Of a stretch of 64,000 nt of DNA, positions 17,629 to 26,720 are shown in pieces. The position numbers were made by a program, and so were the translations under genes. The stretch spans positions 1 through 64,000 of the forward strand of contig NZ_JXAK01000016.1 in assembly GCF_000829455.1 (NCBI RefSeq). The letters are read 5' to 3'. The stretch's first letter is position 1. Every line of letters begins with the position of its first letter. Under the pieces are notes generated by a model. That model saw only the letters and a list, made by a program, of their open reading frames with translations. It made no database searches and had not been told where the DNA came from. This DNA comes from Gordoniibacillus kamchatkensis (GTDB lineage Bacteria; Bacillota; Bacilli; Paenibacillales; NBRC-103111).

Positions 17629-17901
17629 ATGGGGAGCGACAAGCAAATTATTGCGTTGCCGGCATTGACCCTCGAGAAAATGATGCAATTTGTGCAGCTG
17701 TGCAATGCGAGCAAATGTGACATTATGCTGAGCAAAGGCGAGAAGCAAGTAAGCGGAAAAGGGATTTTGGGCGTCGTCTCCTTCATGCTGACTTTGCGGG
17801 AAGGAGAGTCTGTCGCGGTAATCGTCAATGGCGAGGATGCAGATAACGTGCTGCGCCAGATTCAGGAGCTGCTGGTATCGAGCCGGACGCTGGCTATGTA
17901 A
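17629..17901 (+). CDS. HPr-like protein lacking both phosphorylation sites
   Basis: A 90-residue protein aligns along its length with HPr/Crh (for example FVQLCNASKCDIMLSKGEKQ and the VSGKGILGVVSF segment opposite VNLKSIMGVMSL). The histidine motif GIHARP is replaced by LTLEKM, and the regulatory Ser46 position is Gly45. It therefore cannot act as a PTS phosphocarrier, and unlike Crh it cannot take the HPr-kinase phosphate. It may be a binding partner that competes with HPr or Crh; this is inferred. AGGAGG lies 11 bases before ATG, behind a strong promoter. Confidence 0.75.
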   Translation: MGSDKQIIALPALTLEKMMQFVQLCNASKCDIMLSKGEKQVSGKGILGVVSFMLTLREGESVAVIVNGEDADNVLRQIQELLVSSRTLAM

Positions 17902-18225
17902 AGGCACCCGGCAAAGGCGGATTTCATTGCGGACAATGACGAAAATGACAGGCGCGGCCCATATGCGGACAAACCCGGCTTTTCGCCCGTATCCCGCCGG
18001 CATACTTGCATCTTTGCGGCGGAGCGGCAGGAGCTGCCGAATACTGTCCCGCCCCGCCCAGCTCTTTTTAAAGCTGACCGTCTTAAGCCCTCCGAGTGCG
18101 GAAAGTTGGCGTATGATCCCCATTTGTGAAAATTTTGTGAATGACATATTTCAACAGATTATTTGCGCCGCTGCGATTATACTTATGGCTGGTTAGCGTC
18201 ATTTTTTGAAAGGAAGACATAGGAT
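17902..18225. other. 324-base intergenic region
   Basis: No convincing gene is seen here. The right part (from about 18120) is AT-rich and carries ATGACAT again at 18141, resembling the half-sites upstream of the HPr-like gene; it probably holds the promoter of the Spo0E-like gene. Confidence 0.4.
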
Positions 18226-18381
18226 ATGGTGAATTACGCCGAGTCATTGGAAGACGCAATTGAAAGATTAAAGGATGAATTGACAAAATTATCCACGAAA
18301 TACGGTGGAGTTCTCCATCCGGAGGTGCTGCGGGTCAGCTGTCTGATCGACGAGCTGATTATTAAGTATTACAAGCAGTAA
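18226..18381 (+). CDS. Spo0E-family aspartyl-phosphate phosphatase
   Basis: A 51-residue protein has the Spo0E layout: a first helix LEDAIERLKDELTKL, a short turn with a glycine pair, then HPEVLRVSCLIDELIIKYY, where SxxxD is the family signature (usually S-x-x-L-D; here S-C-L-I-D). Family members dephosphorylate Spo0A-P and delay sporulation. The ATG at 18226 follows AAAGGAAG at about 18210. The gene stands alone between the HPr-like gene and the peptide importer. Confidence 0.85.
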   Translation: MVNYAESLEDAIERLKDELTKLSTKYGGVLHPEVLRVSCLIDELIIKYYKQ

Positions 18382-18494
18382 GCCGGCACGGCAGCGGATC
18401 GGCACAATAAGCTTAGATGGCAAACGGGAAGATGCCTGCGGCAATTCGCGTTTTTTTACAGCTTTATCGCGAAATAATATTTCGTCGACAGTTA

Positions 18495-18803
18495 TTGACA
18501 AGGGAAATATTATTACTTATGATGATCCTAACAGCGACAGTTGCTAGAAGGGGGGAGGCAGTTTCGTCATCGGTTTTTGCTTCGGCTGTTGCCTGCAGTC
18601 GGGCCGCCGGCGAGCTGCTTTTCCGCGCAATTGCTTTATGTAAGCGGATTCTCGCGAACGTTTTAAGCATGCTACGCAGTCGACATGGAGGCAGACTGCA
18701 AGATTTGCCGAAGCTGGGCTCATGCTTTGAAGGGCTTCCTCATCGCTGCCGGGCAAAGCAAGCGTTTCGCCATCATCCAGATCCATCCAAGGGGGAATTG
18801 AGC
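18495..18803 (+). promoter_or_regulatory. Sigma-A promoter and ~275-base leader of the peptide importer operon
   Basis: TTGACA (18495-18500), a 17-base spacer and TATGAT (18518-18523) form a near-consensus promoter. The untranslated leader of about 275 bases is unusually long and can form local stems (for example GAAGC with GCTTC near 18710-18740), but no known riboswitch or T-box core was recognised. Confidence 0.7.
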
Positions 18804-20360
18804 TTGAAAACAAAACGTCTTCTGCTCGCTTGTCTAATTACTATCGGTCTCGCCGTTACCGGCTGTTCCAAAGCCGCGCCGAAGGATAACGCTTCCGGCG
18901 CCGCCCAGACGGCTCCCGCCAAATCCGCCCAACCGAGCGAGCTTGTGATCGCGACCGATCAAGATCCGGTCGGCTTCGATCCGCACAAAGTGCCCGCCGC
19001 ATCCAGCGTGAAAATCTATAGCCTCGTCTATGACACATTGACTCGTCTGGACGCCGATCTGAACATTATTCCGAGCCTGGCGACGAAGTGGACGGTAGCT
19101 CCCGACGGCAAAACGGTCACGTTCGACTTGCAGAAAGGCGTCAAATTCCACAACGGCCGCGAAATGACTTCCGCCGACGTGAAATACAGCTTCGACCGCA
19201 TTCTCGATCCGAATACGGGGGCGCTCGCCAAGTCGTACTTTACGAGCGTAGCGTCGATCGAAACGCCGGACCCGTACCAGGTCGTGTTTAAACTGAAAAA
19301 CGTCGACTCCGCCTTGATTGCCAACGTGGCGAGCGTATATACGGCGATCGTGCCGAAAGAAGTGACCGATCTGAACAAAGAGATGGTCGGCACGGGCCCG
19401 TTCAAAATGGGCTCCGTCGAAGCGGGCCAGTCGGTGACGCTGGTAAAAAACCCGGACTATTTCGTCAAAGATATGCCGAAGGTCGATTCGATCAAGTTCC
19501 GCATCATGAAAGACGAAGCCGAGCGGCTCGCCGCCGTCCGCACCGGCAAGATCGACCTGACGACCGTGTCCGCCGATTCCGCCAAGCTTCTCGAGAACGC
19601 CAAGGGCGTTTCCGTGAAAAGCTACCAGTCGATGGAATACGGCTACCTCGGCATCAACGTGAAGAAAAAGCCTTTCGACGACGCACGCGTCCGCCAGGCG
19701 CTCAGCTATGCGGTAGACCGGAACGAAATCGTGAGCACGGTATGGAAAGGCCAAGGCCAAATTACCGGACCGATCTCTTCCGCGCAAAAGGCTTATGCCG
19801 TAAACGTCGGCGACTCGCCGCTGTACAAAAAAGATATCGACAAAGCGAAGCAGCTGCTGAAAGAAGCGGGCTACGAGAACGGCTTCGACACCGTCATCCA
19901 GACGGCTTCGACGTACCCGGACATGATCGAGTCGGCGCAAGTGATTCAGCAGCAGCTGAAGGCGATCGGCATCAACGCAAAGATCGAGCAGCTGGAATGG
20001 GCGAAATACATCGAGACGTGGAAGTCCAAGGACGCTACGCTGCTCGTCGGGCGCAACACCGCCGGCACGGACCCGGACCGCTCGCTCCGCTTCTTCTTCT
20101 CCACGACAGGCGGCGCGAACGTGTGGAACTATTCCAACAAAGATTTCGACGCCATTGTGCAGAAGGCGCTGGAGACGAACGATCTCGAGCAGCGCAAAAA
20201 GCTGTATAACGATGCGCAAAACATGCTGCTCAGCGATTCGCCGAACTTGTTCCTGGCGTCGCCGAAATATTTTTACGCCGTGAGCGACCGCGTCGACGGC
20301 TTCGCTCCGAACGCGGCAAGCGAAGCGTACGCCATCATGAAAACGTCGCTTAAAAAGTAA
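18804..20360 (+). CDS. Oligopeptide/dipeptide ABC transporter substrate-binding lipoprotein
   Basis: This is an SBP family 5 (OppA/DppA) lipoprotein, 518 residues. The signal peptide ends with a VTGC lipobox (Cys21). Family motifs include GFDPHKVPAASS, LATKWTVAPDGKTVTFDL and VRQALSYAVDRNEI. It begins with TTG at 18804, 8 bases after AAGGGGG; the frame is open further upstream, but that part lies in the leader and lacks a signal peptide. It is the first gene of a seven-gene operon with permeases, ATPases, a serine hydrolase and a MurR-like regulator. Cargo is probably a peptide or wall-derived peptide. Confidence 0.9.
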   Translation: MKTKRLLLACLITIGLAVTGCSKAAPKDNASGAAQTAPAKSAQPSELVIATDQDPVGFDPHKVPAASSVKIYSLVYDTLTRLDADLNIIPSLATKWTVAPDGKTVTFDLQKGVKFHNGREMTSADVKYSFDRILDPNTGALAKSYFTSVASIETPDPYQVVFKLKNVDSALIANVASVYTAIVPKEVTDLNKEMVGTGPFKMGSVEAGQSVTLVKNPDYFVKDMPKVDSIKFRIMKDEAERLAAVRTGKIDLTTVSADSAKLLENAKGVSVKSYQSMEYGYLGINVKKKPFDDARVRQALSYAVDRNEIVSTVWKGQGQITGPISSAQKAYAVNVGDSPLYKKDIDKAKQLLKEAGYENGFDTVIQTASTYPDMIESAQVIQQQLKAIGINAKIEQLEWAKYIETWKSKDATLLVGRNTAGTDPDRSLRFFFSTTGGANVWNYSNKDFDAIVQKALETNDLEQRKKLYNDAQNMLLSDSPNLFLASPKYFYAVSDRVDGFAPNAASEAYAIMKTSLKK

Positions 20361-20372
20361 ATGGTTGAAATG

Positions 20373-20398
20373 GGAAGGCGGTACAAGTACCGCCTTCC
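20373..20398 (+). terminator. Intercistronic hairpin after the peptide-binding protein gene
   Basis: A perfect 12-bp stem GGAAGGCGGTAC with loop AA lies 12 bases after the stop. The next gene shares the transcript, so the hairpin probably tunes expression rather than ending it. Confidence 0.65.
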
Positions 20399-20419
20399 TA
20401 GATTTCCGGGGGTGCTATC

Positions 20420-21361
20420 ATGACTCGCTTCATACTTAAACGGCTCGCCGGATTAGTGCCGATTTTGTTCGGCATTTCCGTCCTCGTCTTCCTCATCCTT
20501 CATCTCGTTCCCGGGGATCCGGTCCTGATCATGCTCGGCACGAACGCCACCGACGAATCGGTGCGGGTGCTGCGGGAGCAGCTCGGGCTGAACCAGCCGC
20601 TCGCGGTGCAGTACGGAAAATGGATCTTCCATTTGCTGCAAGGCGATTTCGGCACCTCCGTCCATACGGGCAACGCCATTTTGCCGGAAATCGTCCAGCG
20701 CTTCGGCGTTACGCTGCAGCTCACCGTGCTCGCTTCGCTGATCGGATGGATCGTCGCCATCCCGGTCGGGATGGTCTCGGCGGTCAAATCCGGATCTGTC
20801 ACCGACGTAACGGGGCGCGTGGCGGCCTTGCTCGGCATCTCGGTGCCGAATTTTGCCGTAGGGACGCTGCTCCTGCTCGTCTTTTCGCTGTATATCGGCT
20901 GGTTTCCGCCGATGGATTTCGTCAATGTGTGGGACGATCCGGCGGCGGCGTTGCAAAAGCTTATTTTGCCCGCGGTGACGATGGGCATCGTGATGGCTGC
21001 GGGCGTCATGCGGATGACGCGCTCAACGTTTCTGGAAACGCTCAGCAAAGATTTTATCCGCACGGCGCGGGCGAAAGGCGCTTCCGAGTGGAAAATTTTG
21101 TTCGCCCACGCGTTCCGCAATTCGGCCATCCCGATCGTCACGATCGCCGGCATGCAGTTCGGCTATTTGCTGGGCGGTTCGGTAATCGTCGAACAGCTGT
21201 TTTCCATTCCCGGCCTCGGCCAATATATTCTGGACGGCATCCATCAGCGCGATTACCCGGTCGTCCAGGGCGGCGTATTGTTTGTCGCACTCGTATTCGT
21301 GTTGATCAATTTGGCGGTGGATATCGTATATTCCCTCATTGATCCGAGGATTAAGTACTAG
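20420..21361 (+). CDS. Peptide ABC transporter permease (DppB/OppB type)
   Basis: This is an inner-membrane permease, 313 residues, six helices. The N-terminal ILKRLAGLVPILFGISVLVF and the coupling-loop sequence DFIRTARAKGASEWKILFAHAFRN are typical of DppB. It pairs with the DppC-type protein at 21379. ATG at 20420 follows GGGGGTG. Confidence 0.93.
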   Translation: MTRFILKRLAGLVPILFGISVLVFLILHLVPGDPVLIMLGTNATDESVRVLREQLGLNQPLAVQYGKWIFHLLQGDFGTSVHTGNAILPEIVQRFGVTLQLTVLASLIGWIVAIPVGMVSAVKSGSVTDVTGRVAALLGISVPNFAVGTLLLLVFSLYIGWFPPMDFVNVWDDPAAALQKLILPAVTMGIVMAAGVMRMTRSTFLETLSKDFIRTARAKGASEWKILFAHAFRNSAIPIVTIAGMQFGYLLGGSVIVEQLFSIPGLGQYILDGIHQRDYPVVQGGVLFVALVFVLINLAVDIVYSLIDPRIKY

Positions 21362-21378
21362 AAGGGGGAGCCACCACG

Positions 21379-22212
21379 ATGACGTTCGGACAACGATTTT
21401 GGAAAAATAAAACGGCCGTCGTATGCGGCCTGATTCTCTTGCTCATCTTCGTTTGCGCGGCGCTGGCGCCGGTCATCGCGACGAAGGACCCGACGGCGAT
21501 GGACAACGCGAGCCGCCTGGCGCCGACAGGCAGCGCCCATTATGCGCTCGGCACCGACCAGTTCGGGCGCGACATCTGGAGCAGAGTCGTGTACGGCGCC
21601 AAAGTATCGCTCACGGTAGGCATCGCTTCCGTCGCCATCAGCACCGTTTGCGGCGCCGTTCTCGGACTGCTTGCCGGGTACTTCGGCCGCTGGGTCGATA
21701 CCGTCATCATGCGGGTGATGGACGTGCTGTTCGCCTTTCCGGAAATTTTGTTGGCGCTGGCGATCGTCGCCGCTCTCGGGCCCGGCACTTCCAAAACGAT
21801 ACTCGCCATCGGCATCGTGAACATTCCGGTGTTTACGCGCACGGTGCGCGGCGCGGTGCTGTCGGTCAAAAATTTGGAGTATGTGGAGAGCGCGCGGGCG
21901 ATCGGCGCGACGACGGGGCGCATTATGTTCAAGGAAATTTTGCCGAACATTCAGGCGCCGCTGCTGGTGCAAGCTTCGATCGCGATCTCGGGCGCGATTT
22001 TGACGGAGTCGGCGTTAAGCTTCCTTGGGCTTGGCGTGCAGCCTCCGAACCCGTCCTGGGGCGGCATGATTTCCGAGTCGAGACGGTACATGGAGCTGGC
22101 GCCGGGCATGATCGTATGGCCGTGTCTGGCCATGACGCTGACGATTCTTGCGTTCAACCTGTTCGGCGACGCTTTGCGCGATTTGCTCGATCCCAGAAAC
22201 CGGTCGCGTTAA
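21379..22212 (+). CDS. Peptide ABC transporter permease (DppC/OppC type)
   Basis: This is the second permease, 277 residues. It has the DppC features: a first helix after a short cytoplasmic tail, the HYALGTDQFGRDIWSR motif, the coupling loop EYVESARAIGATTGRIMFKE and the C-terminal LFGDALRDLLDPRNR. AGAAGGGGGAG precedes the ATG. It follows its partner by 17 bases. Confidence 0.93.
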   Translation: MTFGQRFWKNKTAVVCGLILLLIFVCAALAPVIATKDPTAMDNASRLAPTGSAHYALGTDQFGRDIWSRVVYGAKVSLTVGIASVAISTVCGAVLGLLAGYFGRWVDTVIMRVMDVLFAFPEILLALAIVAALGPGTSKTILAIGIVNIPVFTRTVRGAVLSVKNLEYVESARAIGATTGRIMFKEILPNIQAPLLVQASIAISGAILTESALSFLGLGVQPPNPSWGGMISESRRYMELAPGMIVWPCLAMTLTILAFNLFGDALRDLLDPRNRSR

Positions 22213-22256
22213 AGCGGCCGGCCATATCGCCATTCAATCATACGAGGTGAGAAGCG

Positions 22257-23369
22257 ATGGACCTGCGTACGAAGCTGGCGCAGCATGTGGAACGCAGTTT
22301 GCTTGAGGGAACCCGCTTGGACGTGTTTCCGAGCGGAGTGTCCGGCATTCGCATAGGCGACGAGCAGCCGGTCGTATGCTCGGCGGGTGTGGAACGATCT
22401 GCGCTTTTCGACGTGGCTTCTTTGACCAAAGTAGTGGCCACGCTGCCCGCCGTTCTGCTCGCCATTCAAGCGGGCAAAGCCGGTTTGCACGATCCCGTGA
22501 TCCGCTGGCTGCCGGAATTCGCTTCCCGGGACGATGCCCGGCGTGAGCATGTAACGTTGTACCATTTGCTGACGCATACTTCGGGGCTTCCGGCGTGGCG
22601 GCCTTTCTTCGTCAAATTGAACGGACGGGGCGAGTACGCAGCGGCCATTTGCCGCGAACCGCTCATCGGCGCACCCGGTGCGCAAATCGTTTACAGCGAC
22701 CCCGGGTTCATGCTGCTCGGATTTATATTGGAGCGCATTTGGGACGCCGAGCTGGAGCAAGTGATATCGTCGCATATCATCAAGCCGCTCGGATTAAGCA
22801 GCACCGGCTATAAGCCCGGCCGCGCGGGGCGGCACATCGCTCCGACCGAGAAGGGCAACGCCTTCGAGAAAAATATGGCTTACGACTATATCGAAAAGCT
22901 GCAAAACGGCGAGCTTCCCGCAGGGGCGTTCGCTATCGGCAAAGCCGACGTCGAATCGTTCGGCTGGCGCGAAGAAACGATTTGCGGCACCGTTCACGAT
23001 TGCAACGCCTTCTACGGCCTGAACGGGGTAAGCGGCCATGCCGGGCTATTTTCCGACATTGACGACTTGTTCCGGTATATGGATATATGGCGCTCCGGCT
23101 CCGGGGAGTTCATCTCCGAACAGCTGAGAAGCGCCGCAATCCGGCCGCGCGAGTCGTCCGATACGAGCTCGCGCGGGCTCGGGTGGGAGTGCTACGGGGA
23201 GCACGTATTCGGGCATACCGGATTCACCGGCACCTCCCTATGGCATCACACGGAGTACCGGCTCACTTGCATTGCGCTGACGAATCGCGTTCATCCCGCG
23301 GCCAGAACTGGCATCCAGCAGTGGCGCGGGCAACTCAGGGAGAGCTTGCTTTCTTCCTTTACTTCTTAG
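22257..23369 (+). CDS. Serine hydrolase of the beta-lactamase (class C/esterase) family
   Basis: This is a 370-residue serine hydrolase without a signal peptide, so probably cytoplasmic. The catalytic SxxK is S55-L-T-K58; a YSD motif and a late HTG (GHTGFTGTS) replace the usual YxN and KTG. Family members include penicillin-binding esterases and D-aminopeptidases. It is embedded in the peptide importer operon, so it may process an imported D-amino-acid-containing or muropeptide substrate, like YbbE of the B. subtilis muropeptide cluster; that role is inferred. GAGGTGAG precedes the ATG at 22257. Confidence 0.85.
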   Translation: MDLRTKLAQHVERSLLEGTRLDVFPSGVSGIRIGDEQPVVCSAGVERSALFDVASLTKVVATLPAVLLAIQAGKAGLHDPVIRWLPEFASRDDARREHVTLYHLLTHTSGLPAWRPFFVKLNGRGEYAAAICREPLIGAPGAQIVYSDPGFMLLGFILERIWDAELEQVISSHIIKPLGLSSTGYKPGRAGRHIAPTEKGNAFEKNMAYDYIEKLQNGELPAGAFAIGKADVESFGWREETICGTVHDCNAFYGLNGVSGHAGLFSDIDDLFRYMDIWRSGSGEFISEQLRSAAIRPRESSDTSSRGLGWECYGEHVFGHTGFTGTSLWHHTEYRLTCIALTNRVHPAARTGIQQWRGQLRESLLSSFTS

Positions 23370-23385
23370 TATAAGGGGCATGTTC

Positions 23386-24356
23386 ATGGAACCGTTATTG
23401 GACATCCGTAATTTGCACGTGCAGTTTGGAGATAAGAACGATAGGGTGACGGTCGTCCGCGACATCAGCTTCCACGTAAGTCCCGGGGAAATTGTCGGCA
23501 TCGTCGGCGAGTCCGGCTGCGGCAAAAGCGTCACCAGCATGTCCATCCTGCGCCTCTTGGGCAAAAACGCGAAGGTGGAAGGCGAAGTGCTGTTTCGCGG
23601 AGCCGATCTGCTGCGCGCTTCCGAGAAGGAGATGCGCAAGCTGCGCGGCAACGGGATCTCGATGATTTTCCAGGAGCCGATGACTTCGCTGAACCCTTTG
23701 CATACGATTGGCAAGCAAATCGCCGAGCCGCTGAAGCGGCACCACAAGCTGCCCAATGCCGAAGTCAAACGCCGCGTCATCGAGCTGCTGAACGAGGTAG
23801 GCATTCCTCGTGCGGAGGAAATTTATTACGACTATCCGCATCAGTTGTCCGGCGGGATGCGGCAGCGGGTCATGATCGCCATCGCTCTGGCGTGCGAGCC
23901 GGAGCTCATTATCGCCGACGAGCCTACAACTGCTTTGGACGTCACCATTCAGGCGCAAATTCTCGAGCTGATGAGAAAAATTAGCCGCGAGCGGCAAACT
24001 TCCTTCTTGTTTATTACGCACGATCTCGGCGTCGTGGCGGAGATGTGCGACCGGGTCATCGTCATGTATGCAGGACAAATTGTCGAGCATCGCGAAGTAG
24101 ATCGGTATTCGCCGACCCCCGCCATCCTTACACGGCCGGATTGCTGCAGTCGATACCCGATATGGCCGCCGACCAGGAACGGTTGAATCCGATTCAGGGC
24201 AACGTCCCTTCGGTTCGCAGCATGCCCGCGGGCTGCCGCTTCGCGCCCCGCTGCAGCAAGGCGATGGACATCTGCAAGCAGGAGCCGCCGATGGTCGCGT
24301 CAGGAAGCCATGAGTGCAAATGCTGGTTATATGCGGATAAGGGGGAGCGGCAATGA
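23386..24356 (+). pseudogene. Peptide ABC transporter ATP-binding protein (DppD type), single-base frameshift
   Basis: This DppD/OppD ATPase has Walker A GESGCGKSV, signature LSGGMRQR and Walker B IIADEPT. The frame breaks at about 24106-24110 (TATTC). Adding one T restores RYFADPRHPYTAGLLQ and the C-terminal oligopeptide-transporter zinc-like motif with CRFAPRCSKAMDIC, giving 323 residues, the usual length. The restored stop overlaps the start of the next gene (ATGA at 24353). The start is placed at ATG 23386, 7 bases after AAGGGG; ATG 23380 is too close to that site. A base-calling error is as likely as a real mutation. Confidence 0.85.
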
Positions 24357-25321
24357 AAGCCTTACTCGAAGTCAAGGGGCTGACGAAGCATTTCCCCCTG
24401 CAGGCAGGATTCGGCAAGAAGAAAGCTTCGCTGAAAGCCGTCGACGGCATCGATCTTACCGTATATGAAGGGGAGACGCTCAGCATCGTCGGCGAATCGG
24501 GCTGCGGCAAGTCGACGACCGGCCGCTGCATGCTTAGGCTGATCGAGCCGACGTCCGGCCAGCTCGTGTTCGACGGGCAAGATTTGACCGGCTTGTCGGC
24601 TGAAGCGATGCGGCGCAAACGGCGGGATATGCAGCTTGTGTTCCAGGATCCGTTCGCTTCGCTCAATCCGCGCAAGACGATTCGCCAAATTTTGCTCGAT
24701 CCGCTCGTCGTGCACCGCGTCGGGAACGCTGGAGAGCGGAAAGACCGGGTGAACTGGGTCATTGAGAAGGTAGGGCTGTCGGCCGATTACTTGGACCGTT
24801 ATCCGCACGAGTTTTCGGGCGGACAGCGCCAGCGGATCGGCATCGCCCGCGCCTTGATTTTGCAGCCGAAGCTTATTGTCGCGGACGAACCGGTGTCGGC
24901 TTTGGACGTGTCGATACAGGCGCAAATTTTGAATTTGCTCCAGGATCTTCAGCAGGAATTCAAGCTGACGTATATATTCATTTCCCACGATTTAAGCGTC
25001 GTCAAACACATTTCCGACCGGGTCGCGGTCATGTATTTGGGCAAAATCGTGGAGATCGCCGACAAGGGGACGCTGTACCGGGAGCCGCAGCATCCGTACA
25101 CGAAGGCGCTGCTGTCCGCCGTGCCATTGCCGAATCCGAAGCTGCGCAAAGAACGGATCGTGCTGAAGGGAGATTTGCCCAGCCCGTCGAATCCCCCTGC
25201 CGGCTGCACGTTTCATCCGCGCTGCGCGTATGCGACCGACGCGTGCCGCATGGCGGCGCCCAGGCTGGAGGAGAAGGCGGAGGGGCATTACGTTTCGTGC
25301 CATCTAGTCGACAAGAGGTGA
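24353..25321 (+). CDS. Peptide ABC transporter ATP-binding protein (DppF/OppF type)
   Basis: This is the second ATPase of the peptide importer, 322 residues. It has Walker A GESGCGKST, Q-loop MQLVFQDPFASLNPR, signature FSGGQRQR, Walker B LIVADEP and a C-terminal cysteine cluster (CTFHPRCAYATDACR) typical of OppF. Its ATG overlaps the stop of the restored DppD frame by 4 bases, implying coupled translation. Confidence 0.93.
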   Translation: MKALLEVKGLTKHFPLQAGFGKKKASLKAVDGIDLTVYEGETLSIVGESGCGKSTTGRCMLRLIEPTSGQLVFDGQDLTGLSAEAMRRKRRDMQLVFQDPFASLNPRKTIRQILLDPLVVHRVGNAGERKDRVNWVIEKVGLSADYLDRYPHEFSGGQRQRIGIARALILQPKLIVADEPVSALDVSIQAQILNLLQDLQQEFKLTYIFISHDLSVVKHISDRVAVMYLGKIVEIADKGTLYREPQHPYTKALLSAVPLPNPKLRKERIVLKGDLPSPSNPPAGCTFHPRCAYATDACRMAAPRLEEKAEGHYVSCHLVDKR

Positions 25322-25325
25322 TTGC

Positions 25326-26180
25326 GTGTTAAATGGAGGACTCATCAGCATCAGGGCGATACTGGATCAACTCCATCCCTCTGAGCGAAAAACGGCGGAG
25401 TTCATCCTGGACAATCCGCGCGATGTGGTGCAATGTTCGATTCAAAGGCTGGCGGAGCTAAGCGGCGTATCGGAGGCGACCGTCACGCGGCTGTGCCAGA
25501 AGCTGAACATGAAAGGCTTTCAGGAGCTGAAGATGCGCATTGCCGTCGATCTTTCTTCGGCGCAAACGTCGTCCGGCGGCTATGAGGAAATCCGGATGGG
25601 GGAATCGGTCGACAACATCGTGCAAGCCGTAAGCAACAACAACAAGCAGTCGATCGACGACACGATCGCCGTGCTGTCGATCGACGAAGTGAACAAGGCG
25701 GTCGATGCGCTATCCGCCGCGAGGCGAATCAACATTATGGGGCACGGCGCCTCGTTTCTGATCGCGGCGGACTTGCAGCATAAACTGGTGCGGGTCGGAC
25801 GCTGGTGCGAAGCGTATCCGGATTTTCACGGCCAGCTCACGTCCGCCGTCACGATGCAGCCGGGCGATGTCGCGTTCGGCATTTCGTACTCCGGCAAAAC
25901 GATTGAAATCATCGAGGCGCTAACCGAAGCGAAAAAACAGGGAGCAACCGTCATCACCTTGACCAAATACGGCTTGTCGCCGGTCGCCGAGCTGGCGGAT
26001 ATTCGCCTGTTTACGAATTCCGCCGAGCAAAACATCCGCAGCGGGGCGACGGCGTCGCGGATCGCGCAGCTGAACGTCATCGATATCGTCTATACGGCTT
26101 ATGCGAGCAGGCAAAACGAGCAAGTGATCCCGATTCTGGAGAAGACGCGGATCGCCATTAGCCGGACTAGGAAAAATTGA
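25326..26180 (+). CDS. MurR/RpiR-family transcriptional regulator
   Basis: This regulator of 284 residues has an N-terminal RpiR helix-turn-helix (RLAELSGVSEATVTRLCQKL) and a C-terminal SIS sugar-phosphate-binding domain (about residues 120-260, with GHGASFLIAADLQHKL and GISYSGKTIEII). SIS domains of this family bind N-acetylmuramic acid-6-phosphate or other sugar phosphates. GTG at 25326 follows AAGAGGTGA, and it is the last gene of the peptide importer operon. Together with the serine hydrolase this points to muropeptide-related control. Confidence 0.9.
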   Translation: MLNGGLISIRAILDQLHPSERKTAEFILDNPRDVVQCSIQRLAELSGVSEATVTRLCQKLNMKGFQELKMRIAVDLSSAQTSSGGYEEIRMGESVDNIVQAVSNNNKQSIDDTIAVLSIDEVNKAVDALSAARRINIMGHGASFLIAADLQHKLVRVGRWCEAYPDFHGQLTSAVTMQPGDVAFGISYSGKTIEIIEALTEAKKQGATVITLTKYGLSPVAELADIRLFTNSAEQNIRSGATASRIAQLNVIDIVYTAYASRQNEQVIPILEKTRIAISRTRKN

Positions 26181-26181
26181 C

Positions 26182-26218
26182 ATAAGGGGCGCCCCAGTAG
26201 CGGACGCCCCTTATTATT
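26182..26218 (+). terminator. Rho-independent terminator of the peptide importer operon
   Basis: The stem ATAAGGGGCG/CGCCCCTTAT is followed by TATTTT just after the regulator's stop. Confidence 0.85.
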
Positions 26219-26249
26219 TTGGCTATGTTAATCAATCTGTTGATTTTCG

Positions 26250-26285
26250 ATAAAAAAGAAACCGCCTAATGGAAAGGCGGCTGAT
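26250..26285 (-). terminator. Rho-independent terminator of the minus-strand NTF2-like gene
   Basis: Read on the minus strand, CCGCC ... GGCGG is followed by TTTCTTTTTT. It lies 22 bases beyond the stop of the gene at 26307. Confidence 0.75.
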
Positions 26286-26306
26286 TTAGCTATCAGTTAT
26301 CGTTTA

Positions 26307-26720
26307 TTATTTTGAAATGTCAATTATAAAAGAAGTAATTTCCTTAATTTTTGTTTTGTTTAAACTGCTATTGAAACGATATATATTACAGAAAGCGTAG
26401 CTAATATTGCTTTCGAGTTTTAGGATGCCGTTTAAAGAACCGGAATATCCGTGCGTTATTATATTGCTAATAACTAACTCCGTTGGCTTTTTGTCAATCA
26501 GTTTTTCAAGCATTCTGAAAACTTGAGCCTTACCCTGTAATACGTTGCTGCCGATAAAATTCCATTGGATATCTTCTATAATGGTCTCCGTAATAAAGCC
26601 GATATCGTTGCAAACAAAGGCAACATTAAACGCTCTAAGTAATTCTTTTTTTGGCGCGTTTCCACAATCTTCTGCACAAATAATTTTCACTTGATCGTAT
26701 CGAATGTTGTCCTCTGACAT
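26307..26720 (-). CDS. NTF2-like (SnoaL-type) protein
   Basis: A 137-residue protein has the pattern of an NTF2-like/SnoaL fold: an N-terminal helix pair (KELLRAFNVAFVCNDIGFITE), the IEDIQWNFIGSNVLQGK segment with the conserved tryptophan and G-x-x-x-G, then beta strands. Function within the superfamily is not predictable; stress or environmental response proteins are common. The gene is clearly more AT-rich than its neighbours, suggesting recent acquisition. ATG 26720 follows a GGGG-rich region on the minus strand. Confidence 0.65.
   Translation of the reverse strand: MSEDNIRYDQVKIICAEDCGNAPKKELLRAFNVAFVCNDIGFITETIIEDIQWNFIGSNVLQGKAQVFRMLEKLIDKKPTELVISNIITHGYSGSLNGILKLESNISYAFCNIYRFNSSLNKTKIKEITSFIIDISK

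Noticed and set aside
18524-18803. Riboswitch or T-box in the long leader of the peptide importer
   Set aside because: No T-box core, S-box, lysine, TPP or other known consensus was recognised; only local stems can be drawn.
18834-20219. A 461-codon open frame antisense to the peptide-binding protein
   Set aside because: It is a shadow of the GC-rich third positions of the plus-strand gene.
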